Positions 35,250 through 43,672 of a stretch of 64,000 nucleotides of DNA are shown here, one piece after another (the stretch's first letter is position 1; every line of letters begins with the position of its first letter). The notes under the pieces were generated by a model that searched no databases, had not been told where the DNA came from, and saw nothing but the letters and a program-made list of their open reading frames with translations. Source of the stretch: VXNF01 sp965116465 (GTDB lineage Bacteria; Actinomycetota; Acidimicrobiia; Acidimicrobiales; CATQHL01); contig OZ220687.1 in assembly GCA_965116465.1 (NCBI GenBank), positions 2,232,001 to 2,296,000 of the forward strand, written 5' to 3'. The translations under genes and the position numbers were made by a program.

Positions 35250-36416
35250 ATGCCTGTACTGGTCACCCCCAATCCCCTGCGCGAGGATCGAGACTGGCCA
35301 TCGGCCCCGCCCGAGATCGCGGGATTCCACCGCCGCATGCCGGCCTACTCGCCGACACTCCTGCTGGACGCCCCCGACCTGGCCGAGCGGCTGGGCGTGG
35401 GGCGCCTGCTGGTCAAGGCCGAGACCCGCCGCATGGGATTGCCGTCGTTCAAGATCCTGGGCGCCTCCTGGGCCACCTACCAGGCCATCTGCGAGCACGT
35501 CGGCGCCCCGCCGGCCCGCTGGGGCAACATCAACGAGCTGGCGGCTCGGCTGGCCTACCTGCGCCCGCTGCAGCTCTGCACCGCCACGGACGGCAACCAC
35601 GGCCGGGCGGTGGCCTTCATGGCCCGGCTGCTTGGGTTCGACGCCCAGATCTTCGTGCCGGCCGGCATGGCGGCGGCCCGCATCGAGGCCATGGAGTGGG
35701 AGGGCGCCAAGGTCACGATGGTGGCCGGCGACTACGACGACGCCGTGGACCGGTCGGCCCAGGAGGCCGGCGAGCGCTGCATCGTCGTGTCCGACACCTC
35801 CTGGCCGGGCTACGAGACCATCCCCGCCCAGGTCATCGAGGGCTACACCACCATCTTCGCCGAGGTGGACGAGGCCATCGCCGCCAGCGGCCTGGAGCAA
35901 CCCGAGTTGGTGGTGGTGCCGATGGGCGTGGGGGCGTTCATGTCGGCGGCGGTGACGCACTACCGCTCCGGCTCGCACCGCCCCGTGCTGGTGGGCGTGG
36001 AGCCGAGCGACGCCAACTGCGTGCAGGCCTCGGCTCTCGCCGGCGGTCTCACGCACGTGCCCGGCCCGCACCGCTCGATCATGGTGGGCCTCAACTGCGG
36101 GCAGCCGTCGCCGGTGGCCTGGCCCCGCCTGGCCGCCGGGGTGGACTGGTTCACGTCGGTGGACGACGACGCGGCCCGCCAGGCCATGCGAGATCTGGCC
36201 GACGCAGCCGTCGTGGCCGGCGAGACCGGCGCCGCCTCCCTGGCCGGCCTCGCGGCCCTGCTGGCCGACCCGGCCGCCCGGGAGGTGCTCGGCGACCTGT
36301 CGGGCAGTTGCGTGATGGTGACGGTCACCGAGGGCGCCACCGACCCCGACGCCTACGAGCGGATCGTCGGCCGCAGCCACGACACCGTCGGCCGCGTCCT
36401 CACCGCGATGCGCTGA
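35250..36416 (+). CDS. dpaL: Diaminopropionate ammonia-lyase-like PLP enzyme
   Basis: This 388-aa fold-type II PLP enzyme is close to diaminopropionate ammonia-lyase, which splits 2,3-diaminopropionate to pyruvate and ammonia. PLP Lys68 is in LPSFKILGASWA, and CTATDGNHGRAVAFMARLLG and VVPMGVGAFMSAAV (phosphate/glycine loop region) are characteristic, as is SDTSWPGYETIPAQVIEGYTT. GAGGAG at 35239-35244 is spaced best for ATG 35250; a GTG three nt earlier is also possible. It is alone on the plus strand, divergent from the ECF gene. Threonine/serine dehydratase-type specificity cannot be excluded. Confidence 0.87.
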   Translation: MPVLVTPNPLREDRDWPSAPPEIAGFHRRMPAYSPTLLLDAPDLAERLGVGRLLVKAETRRMGLPSFKILGASWATYQAICEHVGAPPARWGNINELAARLAYLRPLQLCTATDGNHGRAVAFMARLLGFDAQIFVPAGMAAARIEAMEWEGAKVTMVAGDYDDAVDRSAQEAGERCIVVSDTSWPGYETIPAQVIEGYTTIFAEVDEAIAASGLEQPELVVVPMGVGAFMSAAVTHYRSGSHRPVLVGVEPSDANCVQASALAGGLTHVPGPHRSIMVGLNCGQPSPVAWPRLAAGVDWFTSVDDDAARQAMRDLADAAVVAGETGAASLAGLAALLADPAAREVLGDLSGSCVMVTVTEGATDPDAYERIVGRSHDTVGRVLTAMR

Positions 36417-36500
36417 TCTCCGAGGTTGCCGGCGCAGCCGGTTGGCGCCGGTAGCGTTACGGGAGGTGCCGCAGCCGTACCGGCTCGAGGGGGATTGACC

Positions 36501-36866
36501 TTGCCATTGTTCGAAGCTCGCGACGACGAACTCGTACCGTTCCGGCGGGTCAAGGGCGGCCCGGATCTATACGAGCAGGAGATCGAAGAGCTTCTCTGGG
36601 AGAACCTCGACGCGGACGTTATGGCAGCAGATGCCCCGCTGACCTGGATGCGGCCCAGGTTGGGAGTGACCTATCGGGCCACGGTTCTTGCAAATGGCTC
36701 AATCCGGTTGGAGAACGGCAGAGAGTTTGCTCACCCGTCCAAGGCTGCCAAGGAGGCGGCGGGGATTGAGGCGTACGACGGCTGGCGCGCATGGCAAGTC
36801 ACAGACGGTCGCTCGCTTGCCGATCTGCGCAAACAGCTTCTGGAGCAGCAGAGTCAGTCATCCTGA
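36501..36866 (+). CDS. RAMA-domain (DUF4357-like) protein
   Basis: This 121-aa protein consists of a short charged N-terminus and a C-terminal RAMA domain, seen in GVTYRATVLANGSIRLENG, FAHPSKAAKEA and DGWRAWQVTDGRSLADLRKQL. RAMA domains accompany restriction and DNA-modification enzymes and probably bind DNA. The TTG start at 36501 has GAGGGGG 7-14 nt upstream; no ATG precedes the conserved part. Base composition drops in this gene and the next two, unlike the neighbours, which suggests transfer. Confidence 0.75.
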   Translation: MPLFEARDDELVPFRRVKGGPDLYEQEIEELLWENLDADVMAADAPLTWMRPRLGVTYRATVLANGSIRLENGREFAHPSKAAKEAAGIEAYDGWRAWQVTDGRSLADLRKQLLEQQSQSS

Positions 36867-36945
36867 TGGCGTCTTTTGGCAGGTCGATCTGGATGCTGAC
36901 CCCCGGGAGTAATATTCTCGGGCCCGAGCGAGGAGGTTGTCCGTG

Positions 36946-37161
36946 ATGAGTGCTTCTGAATCGATGAGGCCCGCGCGGATCAGGCCGGACACTGGCAGCG
37001 ACCCCCTCGATGCCCTGGATGATCCCCTGCCCGGTGTCGCGGAAGCCATCGAGTTGTACGAGGCAGCGATGCGTCACTACGCGCTGGCGGCGGCCCATAC
37101 GAGTCACGTATCCAGGATCTCGTCGACGAGCACAGCGCTCGCAGCCGACTTCCCCGGCTAG
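36946..37161 (+). CDS. Small protein of unknown function upstream of SDH-type protease
   Basis: This 71-aa protein has a Pro/Asp-rich first half and a helical segment GVAEAIELYEAAMRHYALAAAHTSH. AGGAGGT at 36931-36937 fits the ATG at 36946 (or the adjoining GTG). It stops 12 nt before the protease gene. I know no family; a partner or substrate-adaptor role for the protease is inference from the spacing. Confidence 0.6.
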   Translation: MSASESMRPARIRPDTGSDPLDALDDPLPGVAEAIELYEAAMRHYALAAAHTSHVSRISSTSTALAADFPG

Positions 37162-37173
37162 GGCGGCCCTGGG

Positions 37174-38226
37174 ATGGGCACATGGGGTGAGATCGAGAAA
37201 GAACTCCTGAGCCGACGGCTTCCCAACGGCGCACCCGATTTCGACGGTGTCCGCCGCGGCTACCTCAGGAAGCTGTCGAACTACACGAAACGCTCGACCA
37301 TTCTCTACGAGACCGCTGGTTTCGCTACCTTGCCCGGGGTCTCGCCAGACGACGTATCGATCACACTGGATCCGGACGTCGGGGCGTTCATGGAAGTCGT
37401 TCACGGTCTTCCGAAGTCCGATCCCATCGATCTGATTCTCCATTCGCCGGGCGGCACTGCCGAAGCAGCTGAGGCGATTGTTGACTATCTCAGGGGCCGC
37501 TTCCAGGGATTGCGTGTCCTGGTTCCCGTAGCCGCGATGTCTGCCGCCACCATGGTGGCGATGGCTGCGGATGAGATCGTGATGGGTGCGCATTCCCAGC
37601 TCGGACCGATCGATCCACAGATCTCGATCGCCACGCCTGAAGGGCCGCGTTCTGCTCCTGCGGCTGCCATCCGGCAACAGTTCGAAGAGGCGCGGCGCGA
37701 CCTCGCGGAGCACCCTGAGCACACAGCGGCGTGGCTGCCGATCCTGAGGAGCATGGCTCCTGCGCTCCTGCAGATCTGCGAGAACGCCGAGAAGCTCGCG
37801 AAGTCGATGGTGACCGCGTGGCTAGCCCAGTTCATGTTCCACGATCACCCTGAACCTGACGAGTCAGCGCAAAGGGTCGCCGCGGAGTTGACTGACTACG
37901 GACAGTTCATGAGTCACAGCAGGCGTCTGGGTGCCCGAAGGCTGAGGGAGTTGGGGCTAAACGTTGTCGATCTCGAATCGGATCCCCCGTTGCAGGACCT
38001 GGTGCTCAGTGTCCACCATGCTGTCAACCATCTGATGAATCACACCGGAGTTGTAAAGATCGTCGAGAATCACCTCGGCAAGGCGTTCATCCGTCGAGTG
38101 GGGGTCGTGCCTGTCCAGGCGCAACTAGGGCCAGTGGAACCGCCGGCCGTAGAGCCAGAGAACCCAGGGGGCGGCAATCGCCAGCAGCGGCGCGCGGCGG
38201 AACGACAGAGAAAGAAGGGGTCGTGA
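37174..38226 (+). CDS. ClpP-fold serine protease of the SDH (serine dehydrogenase proteinase) family
   Basis: This 350-aa protein belongs to the SppA/ClpP-like crotonase-fold proteases. The core is DLILHSPGGTAEAAEAIVDYLRGRF, then PVAAMSAATMVAMAADEIVMGAHSQLGPIDPQI; Ser123 in MSAAT is the likely nucleophile. No signal peptide or membrane anchor is seen, so it should act in the cytoplasm. The tail GGNRQQRRAAERQRKKGS is highly basic. A 60-nt sample (37981-38040) is 33/60 G+C against 45/60 in a sample of the following LLM gene, supporting foreign origin. Confidence 0.85.
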   Translation: MGTWGEIEKELLSRRLPNGAPDFDGVRRGYLRKLSNYTKRSTILYETAGFATLPGVSPDDVSITLDPDVGAFMEVVHGLPKSDPIDLILHSPGGTAEAAEAIVDYLRGRFQGLRVLVPVAAMSAATMVAMAADEIVMGAHSQLGPIDPQISIATPEGPRSAPAAAIRQQFEEARRDLAEHPEHTAAWLPILRSMAPALLQICENAEKLAKSMVTAWLAQFMFHDHPEPDESAQRVAAELTDYGQFMSHSRRLGARRLRELGLNVVDLESDPPLQDLVLSVHHAVNHLMNHTGVVKIVENHLGKAFIRRVGVVPVQAQLGPVEPPAVEPENPGGGNRQQRRAAERQRKKGS

Positions 38227-38276
38227 TCGCGACTCCGCGACTCGCCACGGCATCGGGATAGGCGGTAGGAGCAGCC

Positions 38277-39209
38277 ATGACACGCCCATTCCGGTTCGGC
38301 CTCACGCTGGAGAGGACCAGCAACCAGAACGAGATAGCCGACCAGGCGCGCCGGGCCGAGGAGCTGGGCTACTCCTCCATGGCGATGACCGACCATCTGG
38401 ACGAGCGGAACGGGCCACTCGTGACGATCACCGTCGCGGCGCTGGCCACCTCCACGCTGCGGGTCGGCACCCTCGTGCTCTGCAACGACTACCGCCATCC
38501 CGTCGTGCTGGCCAAGGAACTCGCCACCCTCGACAGGATCTCCGACGGCCGGCTGGAGATCGGCATCGGAGCCGGCTGGATGACCACCGACTACGAGCAG
38601 GCCGGTTTGCCCAAGGACCGGCCGGGCGTGCGCATCGAGCGGCTGGCGGAGGCCGTCTCGGTCATGGAGGGCTGCTTCGGCGACGGACCGTTCGACTTCG
38701 CCGGCGAGTACTACACCATCCGGGGGCTCGACGCCGGGCCAAAGCCGGTGCAGCGCCCGCGCCCGCCGCTGCTGATGGCCGGGGGCGGCCCGAGGATGCT
38801 GACGTTGGCGGCCCAGCGAGCCGACATCGTGGCGATCAACGTCAACCTGCGCAGCGGCGTCATGAACGAGGGCGTGGCGGCCAACGCCACCGCCGACGCC
38901 ACCGATGAGAAGGTGGCTCTGGTGCGCGACGTCGCCGGTGCCCGCTTCGCCGGCATCGAACTCAGCGTCGGGGTGTTCATCGCCACCATCGTCGACGACC
39001 GCCACGGTTTCGCCGCCGATCTGGCGCCCGCCTTCGGGATCACCGTCGAGCAGGCCCTCGGATCGCCCCACGCCCTGTTCGGCACGGTCGACGAGTGCAT
39101 CGCCGCCCTCGAGGAGCGCCGCGAGCGCTGGGGCCTCTCGTACGTCACCATCCCCGCCGAGGCGGCGCTGGAGTTCGCCCCCGTCGTCGAACACCTCACC
39201 GGCCGCTAG
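38277..39209 (+). CDS. LLM-class oxidoreductase, probably F420-dependent
   Basis: This 310-aa protein has the luciferase-like TIM barrel, beginning RFGLTLERTSNQNEIADQARRAEELGYSSMAMTDH and carrying RVGTLVLCNDYRHPVVLAKELATLD, SDGRLEIGIGAGW and RPRPPLLMAGGGPRMLTLAA. These are typical of the actinobacterial group that uses coenzyme F420 (the mycobacterial MSMEG_6526-like type). Substrate unknown. It is preceded by a 50-nt gap after the protease. Confidence 0.88.
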   Translation: MTRPFRFGLTLERTSNQNEIADQARRAEELGYSSMAMTDHLDERNGPLVTITVAALATSTLRVGTLVLCNDYRHPVVLAKELATLDRISDGRLEIGIGAGWMTTDYEQAGLPKDRPGVRIERLAEAVSVMEGCFGDGPFDFAGEYYTIRGLDAGPKPVQRPRPPLLMAGGGPRMLTLAAQRADIVAINVNLRSGVMNEGVAANATADATDEKVALVRDVAGARFAGIELSVGVFIATIVDDRHGFAADLAPAFGITVEQALGSPHALFGTVDECIAALEERRERWGLSYVTIPAEAALEFAPVVEHLTGR

Positions 39210-39304
39210 CGCCGAGACTTTTTCCGGACGGCTGATTTCGGTATTGTCCCATCACTGGGCAGCGGCTCATGCGGGGTCGCTTGCCGCCTTCGGTGGGGGA
39301 GTCG

Positions 39305-40288
39305 ATGACGAGGACTCAGGGGTACGTGCCGGACGGGATGCCAATGGAGCCGCCCAGGTTCCTGACAAGGCCGTCGGAGTCGCTGAAGAACATCACCAAG
39401 CTCACCAAGCTGATGCTGTGGCCTTACGGGCTGTTCTACATCGGGCTGTCGGTGGTGGTCTGGAACTACTTCACACCCGCGCTGAGCCGCATGCAGCGCT
39501 TCGAGATCGGCTGGGTGGCCGAGATCTACGTGCGCAACCTCGTGATGGTGGCCGTGTGGGTGAGCGCCATCCACTTCTGGCTCTACGTGCGGCGGTCACA
39601 GGGCAAGGAATACAAGTACGACGGTCAGTGGCTCAGCACCACGGCCCGCCGCTTCATGTGGCGCAACCAGGCGTGGGACAACGCCTTCTGGAGCCTCGCC
39701 AGCGCGCCGGTCTTCTGGACCTTCTGGGAGGCGCTGCTGTACTGGTGCTACGCCAACGAGTACATCCCGCACGCACGCTGGAGCGACGGGGCGGGCTGGG
39801 TTGTCTACCTGGTGTTCATGACGGTCTTCTCGTTCTGGCTGGTCGCCGGCTACTTCTACGTGACCCACCGGTTCCTGCACACCAGGCCCATGTACCGCTG
39901 GGCCCACTACCTCCACCACAAGAACGTCAACACGGGGCCGTGGTCGGGCCTGTCGATGCACCCCATCGAGCACCTGCTCTACTTCTCCACGCCGGTGTTC
40001 TTCCTGTTCATCCCCGCCAACCCGTTCATCATCATCGTCACGCAGATCTTCACCGGGCTGGCGCCGTCACTCGGCCACTCCAACTTCGACCGGATCGTCA
40101 CCGTCGGCGACCGCACCCTGCCCGCCGGCGACTACTTCCACGACCTGCACCACAAGTACTTCGAGTGCAACTACGGCACCCCGGTGGTCCCCGTCGACGC
40201 CTGGGTGGGCACGTGGCACGACGGTTCCCCCGAGGCCCACGAGCGCATGCGAGCCCGCCGCGAGGCCGCCGGCCACACCTCCGGCTAG
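39305..40288 (+). CDS. Fatty-acid hydroxylase / sterol desaturase family membrane protein (copy 1)
   Basis: This 327-aa integral membrane di-iron protein has about four hydrophobic segments and the eight-histidine signature HRFLH (about 188-192), HYLHHKN (201-207), HPIEH and HDLHHKYF (279-286). The family inserts oxygen or a double bond into lipids. GGTGGGGGA precedes ATG 39305. A paralogue of equal length lies at 42682, and the two share long near-identical stretches such as WGTWHDGSPEAHERMRAR-like ends and LYVRR.QGK.YKYD. They flank a lyase gene. Confidence 0.9.
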   Translation: MTRTQGYVPDGMPMEPPRFLTRPSESLKNITKLTKLMLWPYGLFYIGLSVVVWNYFTPALSRMQRFEIGWVAEIYVRNLVMVAVWVSAIHFWLYVRRSQGKEYKYDGQWLSTTARRFMWRNQAWDNAFWSLASAPVFWTFWEALLYWCYANEYIPHARWSDGAGWVVYLVFMTVFSFWLVAGYFYVTHRFLHTRPMYRWAHYLHHKNVNTGPWSGLSMHPIEHLLYFSTPVFFLFIPANPFIIIVTQIFTGLAPSLGHSNFDRIVTVGDRTLPAGDYFHDLHHKYFECNYGTPVVPVDAWVGTWHDGSPEAHERMRARREAAGHTSG

Positions 40289-40827
40289 TCGACCGACGCG
40301 GTCGCTTCTCGACATCAACCGCCGCGACCTGGGGCTTCCCCGGTTGTTGGAAGCGTCTGCCGAAGTCTCCCGAGCACAGTTCACGTACTAATCTTCTACT
40401 GATTCTCACTGAATCAGTAGAAGATTAGTACTCAGGCGCGGCGCGGAAGGGAGGGCCGGAACCCTCAACGCCGGGCATTGCCGCCACGAATCGACGCAGC
40501 GTGTCGTGAGTCGACGGGATTCTGGCCGCTTCCGGCACGCAGATCACCCGTGCGTCAAGTCCTCGATCTGGTCGGAGAGATCCGGGACCGCCCGGAATAC
40601 GAACTCCTTACCTGTGAACCGCCGCGCGCGGCGCCGGGTGCCTCCCTGAGCACGGCTCCGCCGTCTTCGTTAGTGTGCTGGCGGGGGGACAGCGGGCCGC
40701 GGGGTCGGCGCTGTGCGCGGTGCACCCGGTCGACCCCCGGCCGCTGGGGCGCTCCGGCCGTCAGGTCCTACGCTCGTGCAATGGCCAGCGGACCGGGAGC
40801 CCGGTGCGTCTTCCTGCGGTGGGCGCC
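40289..40827. other. Gene-poor region with perfect palindrome (539 bp)
   Basis: No convincing gene was found between the hydroxylase and the lyase. An open stretch from about 40290 to 40391 (LLDINRRDLGLPRLLEASAE, then a stop) has a protein-like composition but no start, and could be the tail of a degraded gene; a further stretch near 40555-40620 (VRQVLDLVGEIRDRPEYELL) is similar. A perfect AT-rich inverted repeat lies between them at 40386-40432. Remnants of a deleted gene are my best guess. Confidence 0.5.
40386..40432. repeat. Perfect 21-bp inverted repeat, AT-rich
   Basis: The left arm at 40386-40406 (begins GTACTAATCTTC, ends GATTC) and the right arm at 40412-40432 are exact reverse complements, separated by the 5-nt TCACT. 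The arms are about 60% A+T in a genome of about 70% G+C. It would form a very stable hairpin. Possible roles are a terminator for the hydroxylase, a remnant of a small mobile element or a protein-binding site. Confidence 0.9.
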
Positions 40828-42180
40828 GTGACCGGTATGGAACTCCCCCTGCTCGATGTCTTCGGCGAGCGGCGGTTCGTCGGGGCGTTCTCGGCTGAGC
40901 GAACGATCCAGGCCTGGCTGGAGGTCGAGGTGGCGCTGGCTCGGGCGCAGGCCGAGGGTGGAGTCATCCCCGCCTCGGCGGCCGAGGCGATCCAGCGGGA
41001 ACTGGAGACCGTCGAGATCGATCGCGAGCAGCTCGACGAGGGGACCCGGTTGGTGGGGTATCCGATCCTGCCGCTACTGCAGCAGCTCGGCCGGAGGAAT
41101 CCCGACGTGGCGGCCTGGGTGCACTTCGGCGCCACCACCCAGGACATCATGGACACGGCGCTGGTCCTGCTGCTGCGAGATGCGTGCGGGGACATCGCCG
41201 CCGCCGGGGCCGAACTCGGCGACGGCCTTGCGGCACTCGCCGAGGCCCATCGCACCACGCCCATGGCGGGCCGGACGCACGGGCAGCAGGCGGTGCCCAT
41301 CACGTTCGGCATGAAGGTCGCCGGCTGGCTCGAGGAGCTCGGCCGATCGCTCGTGCGACTCGGTGAGGCGCGTGCGGCGGCCGAGGTCGTCCAGTTGTAC
41401 GGGGCGGCGGGCTCGTCGGCCGCCTACGGCCCCCTGAGCGCCGAGACGCGCCGCACCGCTGCGGGGATCCTCGGCATCGGCTGCGACGACGTGCCGTGGC
41501 ACAGCGTCAGGGACCGGCTGGCCACGGTGGCGGCCTCGCTCGGCGTGCTGGCCGCGGCCGCGGGGCGCATCGCGCTGGAGGTCATCGACCTGGCACGCAG
41601 CGAGATCGCCGAAGTGCGTGAGGGCGGCGGCCGTCTGGCCGGCGCGTCGTCCACGATGCCCCAGAAGGCCAACCCGATCCTCTCGGAGACGATCGTGGGC
41701 CTCAGCGGGATGGCCGGTGCGCTCTCGGCGGTGCCCCTGCGGGCCATGACCGCTCGCCACGAGCGTTCGGCCGGCGAATGGCAGATGGAGTGGGACTCGC
41801 TGCCGCTGCTGGTGGCCTACACCGGGAGCGCCGTGGCCCGTTGCGGCGACCTGGTGGAGGGCCTGCACGTCGACGCCGAGGCGATGGCCGCCAACCTGGC
41901 GGTTGACGGGGGCCTCGTCATGGCCGAGGCCCTCATGATGCAGCTGGCGCCGCGCCTCGGTCGCCACGAGGCTCACGAGGTGGTCTATGACCTCTCGGCG
42001 CAAGCGAGGGCAGCCGGCACCTCCCTCGCCGACGCCGCCCGCGCCTACGCCGGCGAGCAGGATTTCGGCGAGGATCTCCACCTCGAGCCGGCGGAGTACC
42101 TGGGAGAGGCGGAAGCGATCGTCACGACCGCCGTCGAGCGTTGGCGGACCACCAACCGCCCGCAGTCCACCGGTCCGTGA
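40828..42180 (+). CDS. Class II fumarase/aspartase-family lyase (PcaB / adenylosuccinate-lyase-like)
   Basis: This 450-aa protein has the superfamily signature GASSTMPQKANPI (residues ~272-284, Ser275 the catalytic base region). GRTHGQQAVPITFGMKVAGW and HFGATTQDIMDTALVLLLR are most like 3-carboxy-cis,cis-muconate cycloisomerase, with adenylosuccinate lyase the alternative. No other pca genes are near, and the de novo purine genes are 36 kb away, so context does not decide. GTG 40828 or ATG 40837 may be the start. It lies between two fatty-acid hydroxylase paralogues. Confidence 0.85.
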   Translation: MTGMELPLLDVFGERRFVGAFSAERTIQAWLEVEVALARAQAEGGVIPASAAEAIQRELETVEIDREQLDEGTRLVGYPILPLLQQLGRRNPDVAAWVHFGATTQDIMDTALVLLLRDACGDIAAAGAELGDGLAALAEAHRTTPMAGRTHGQQAVPITFGMKVAGWLEELGRSLVRLGEARAAAEVVQLYGAAGSSAAYGPLSAETRRTAAGILGIGCDDVPWHSVRDRLATVAASLGVLAAAAGRIALEVIDLARSEIAEVREGGGRLAGASSTMPQKANPILSETIVGLSGMAGALSAVPLRAMTARHERSAGEWQMEWDSLPLLVAYTGSAVARCGDLVEGLHVDAEAMAANLAVDGGLVMAEALMMQLAPRLGRHEAHEVVYDLSAQARAAGTSLADAARAYAGEQDFGEDLHLEPAEYLGEAEAIVTTAVERWRTTNRPQSTGP

Positions 42181-42188
42181 CCACCTCG

Positions 42189-42209
42189 CCGCGCACCCGG
42201 CGGGCGCGG
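42189..42209. terminator. Possible hairpin between converging genes
   Basis: The 6-bp arms CCGCGC (42189-42194) and GCGCGG (42204-42209) with a 9-nt GC-rich loop lie in the 31-nt gap between the lyase stop and the end of the minus-strand antitoxin-like gene. Weak; no T-run. Confidence 0.35.
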
Positions 42210-42211
42210 TG

Positions 42212-42559
42212 TCACTCGATGGCAGCCTCCACGGCAGCCTCGACGAGAGTGCCCAGCAGTTCGATCACGAGGTAGGCCGAACCGTCGGAGACGGCGTCGA
42301 GCGGCCGCTGCCCCTCCAGTTCGGGCTGAGGCGACCGCAGCCAGGAGCGCGCCTGGCGGTCGGGCATCGCCTGGCGGGCGAGATCCACGACGGCGCGAAG
42401 TTCGAGGAGCCGCTTCTCGACATCCTTGCGGACGGTGTCGCTCCGGTAGCGCCAGCGGAGGACCTCGCGCCGGCTGGTCCTCGTGACCTGAGCCAGGTCG
42501 CCAACGGCGAGCACCCCTCCGGCGCACACGTTGTCCAGCAGCGACTTGATCGTCGTCAT
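42212..42559 (-). CDS. MbcA/ParS/Xre-type (DUF2384) antitoxin-like protein, orphan
   Basis: This 115-aa protein has an N-terminal helical DNA-binding-like part (LAVGDLAQVTRTSRREVLRWR) and a C-terminal toxin-binding DUF2384 domain with ARSWLRSPQPELEGQRPLDAV. Such antitoxins normally precede a RES-domain toxin. Here its stop lies 31 nt from the converging lyase and no RES gene is present, so it is orphan. ATG 42559 has an AGGAGGAC ribosome site upstream. Divergent from the second hydroxylase (122 nt between starts). Confidence 0.82.
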   Translation of the reverse strand: MTTIKSLLDNVCAGGVLAVGDLAQVTRTSRREVLRWRYRSDTVRKDVEKRLLELRAVVDLARQAMPDRQARSWLRSPQPELEGQRPLDAVSDGSAYLVIELLGTLVEAAVEAAIE

Positions 42560-42681
42560 CGTTGCGGTCCTCCTTCTGCGCAGCGGGCCGTCGCGGGAGA
42601 CATACGTTGACACAATTCAGGCTGGCGGGGGGCGGCTGGTACGCTCGGCATGCCGCGGATCGGCTGAGGGGGACGTTGGCC

Positions 42682-43665
42682 ATGGAGCGGATCGCGGGGT
42701 ACGAGCCGGTAGAAGCCATCCCGATGCGGCCGCCCACCTTGCGTGGTGGTCCACGGAAGGCGCTGCGGACCATCTGGGACCTCGTCTGGATGACGATGTG
42801 GCCCTACGGCTTCATCTACGCCGGGCTGGCGGCCCTGGTCTGGAACGTCTTCACCCCCGCCATGGAGCGCATGGAGCGGTTCGCGATCGGCTGGATCGCC
42901 GAGATCTACCTGCGCAACGTGGTGCTGCTGCTGGTCTCGGCGGGCGGTCTCCATCTCTGGCTCTACGTGCGCCGGGCCCAGGGCAAGAGCTACAAGTACG
43001 ACCACCGCTGGATGAGCAGGAAGAGCCGCCGCTTCCTCTGGGGAAGCCAGACGCGCGACAACATGTTCTGGGCGCTCACCAGCGGCGCATTCTTCTGGAC
43101 GGCGTACGAGGCGCTGCTGCTGTGGGCGTACGCCAACAACCGCATCGCCCGGGTGGATTGGGGAGACGGGCCGGGTTGGGTGGTCTACCTGCTTGCGATG
43201 ACCGTCGTTCCGTTCTTCCTGGTCACGGCCTGGTTCTATGTGACCCACCGGCTGCTGCACACCCGTCCGCTCTACCGGTGGGCGCACTACCTGCACCACA
43301 AGAACGTGAACACCGGACCGTGGTCGGGGCTCTCCATGCACCCCGTCGAGCACCTGCTCTACTTCTCCACGGTGCTGTTCTTCATGCTCATCCCGGTGAG
43401 CCCCTTCGTCGTCATCCTCACGAACCTCTTCACCGCCATGGATCCGGCGCGCGGCCACTGCGGCTTCGACCGGTTCGAGATCGGCTACGGGCGCACGATG
43501 CCCGCCGGCACCTACTACCACGACCTGCACCACAAGTACTTCGAGTGCAACTACGGCCTGCAGGTGATCCCCATCGACGCCTGGATGGGCACCTGGCACG
43601 ACGGATCGCCCGAGGCGCACGAGCGCATGCGGGCCCGCCTGGAGGCCAGCCGGCGCCGAGTGTGA
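42682..43665 (+). CDS. Fatty-acid hydroxylase / sterol desaturase family membrane protein (copy 2)
   Basis: This 327-aa paralogue of the protein at 39305 has the same histidine boxes: HRLLH (about 189-193), HYLHHKN (202-208), HPVEH and HDLHHKYF (280-287). Hydrophobic segments and the two ends align over the whole length. ATG 42682 has GAGGGGGA 8 nt upstream. It converges on the SDR/DUF2867 gene (7-nt gap). The two copies probably arose by duplication, with the lyase and antitoxin inserted or retained between; substrate differences are not visible. Confidence 0.9.
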   Translation: MERIAGYEPVEAIPMRPPTLRGGPRKALRTIWDLVWMTMWPYGFIYAGLAALVWNVFTPAMERMERFAIGWIAEIYLRNVVLLLVSAGGLHLWLYVRRAQGKSYKYDHRWMSRKSRRFLWGSQTRDNMFWALTSGAFFWTAYEALLLWAYANNRIARVDWGDGPGWVVYLLAMTVVPFFLVTAWFYVTHRLLHTRPLYRWAHYLHHKNVNTGPWSGLSMHPVEHLLYFSTVLFFMLIPVSPFVVILTNLFTAMDPARGHCGFDRFEIGYGRTMPAGTYYHDLHHKYFECNYGLQVIPIDAWMGTWHDGSPEAHERMRARLEASRRRV

Positions 43666-43672
43666 GGGCGGC

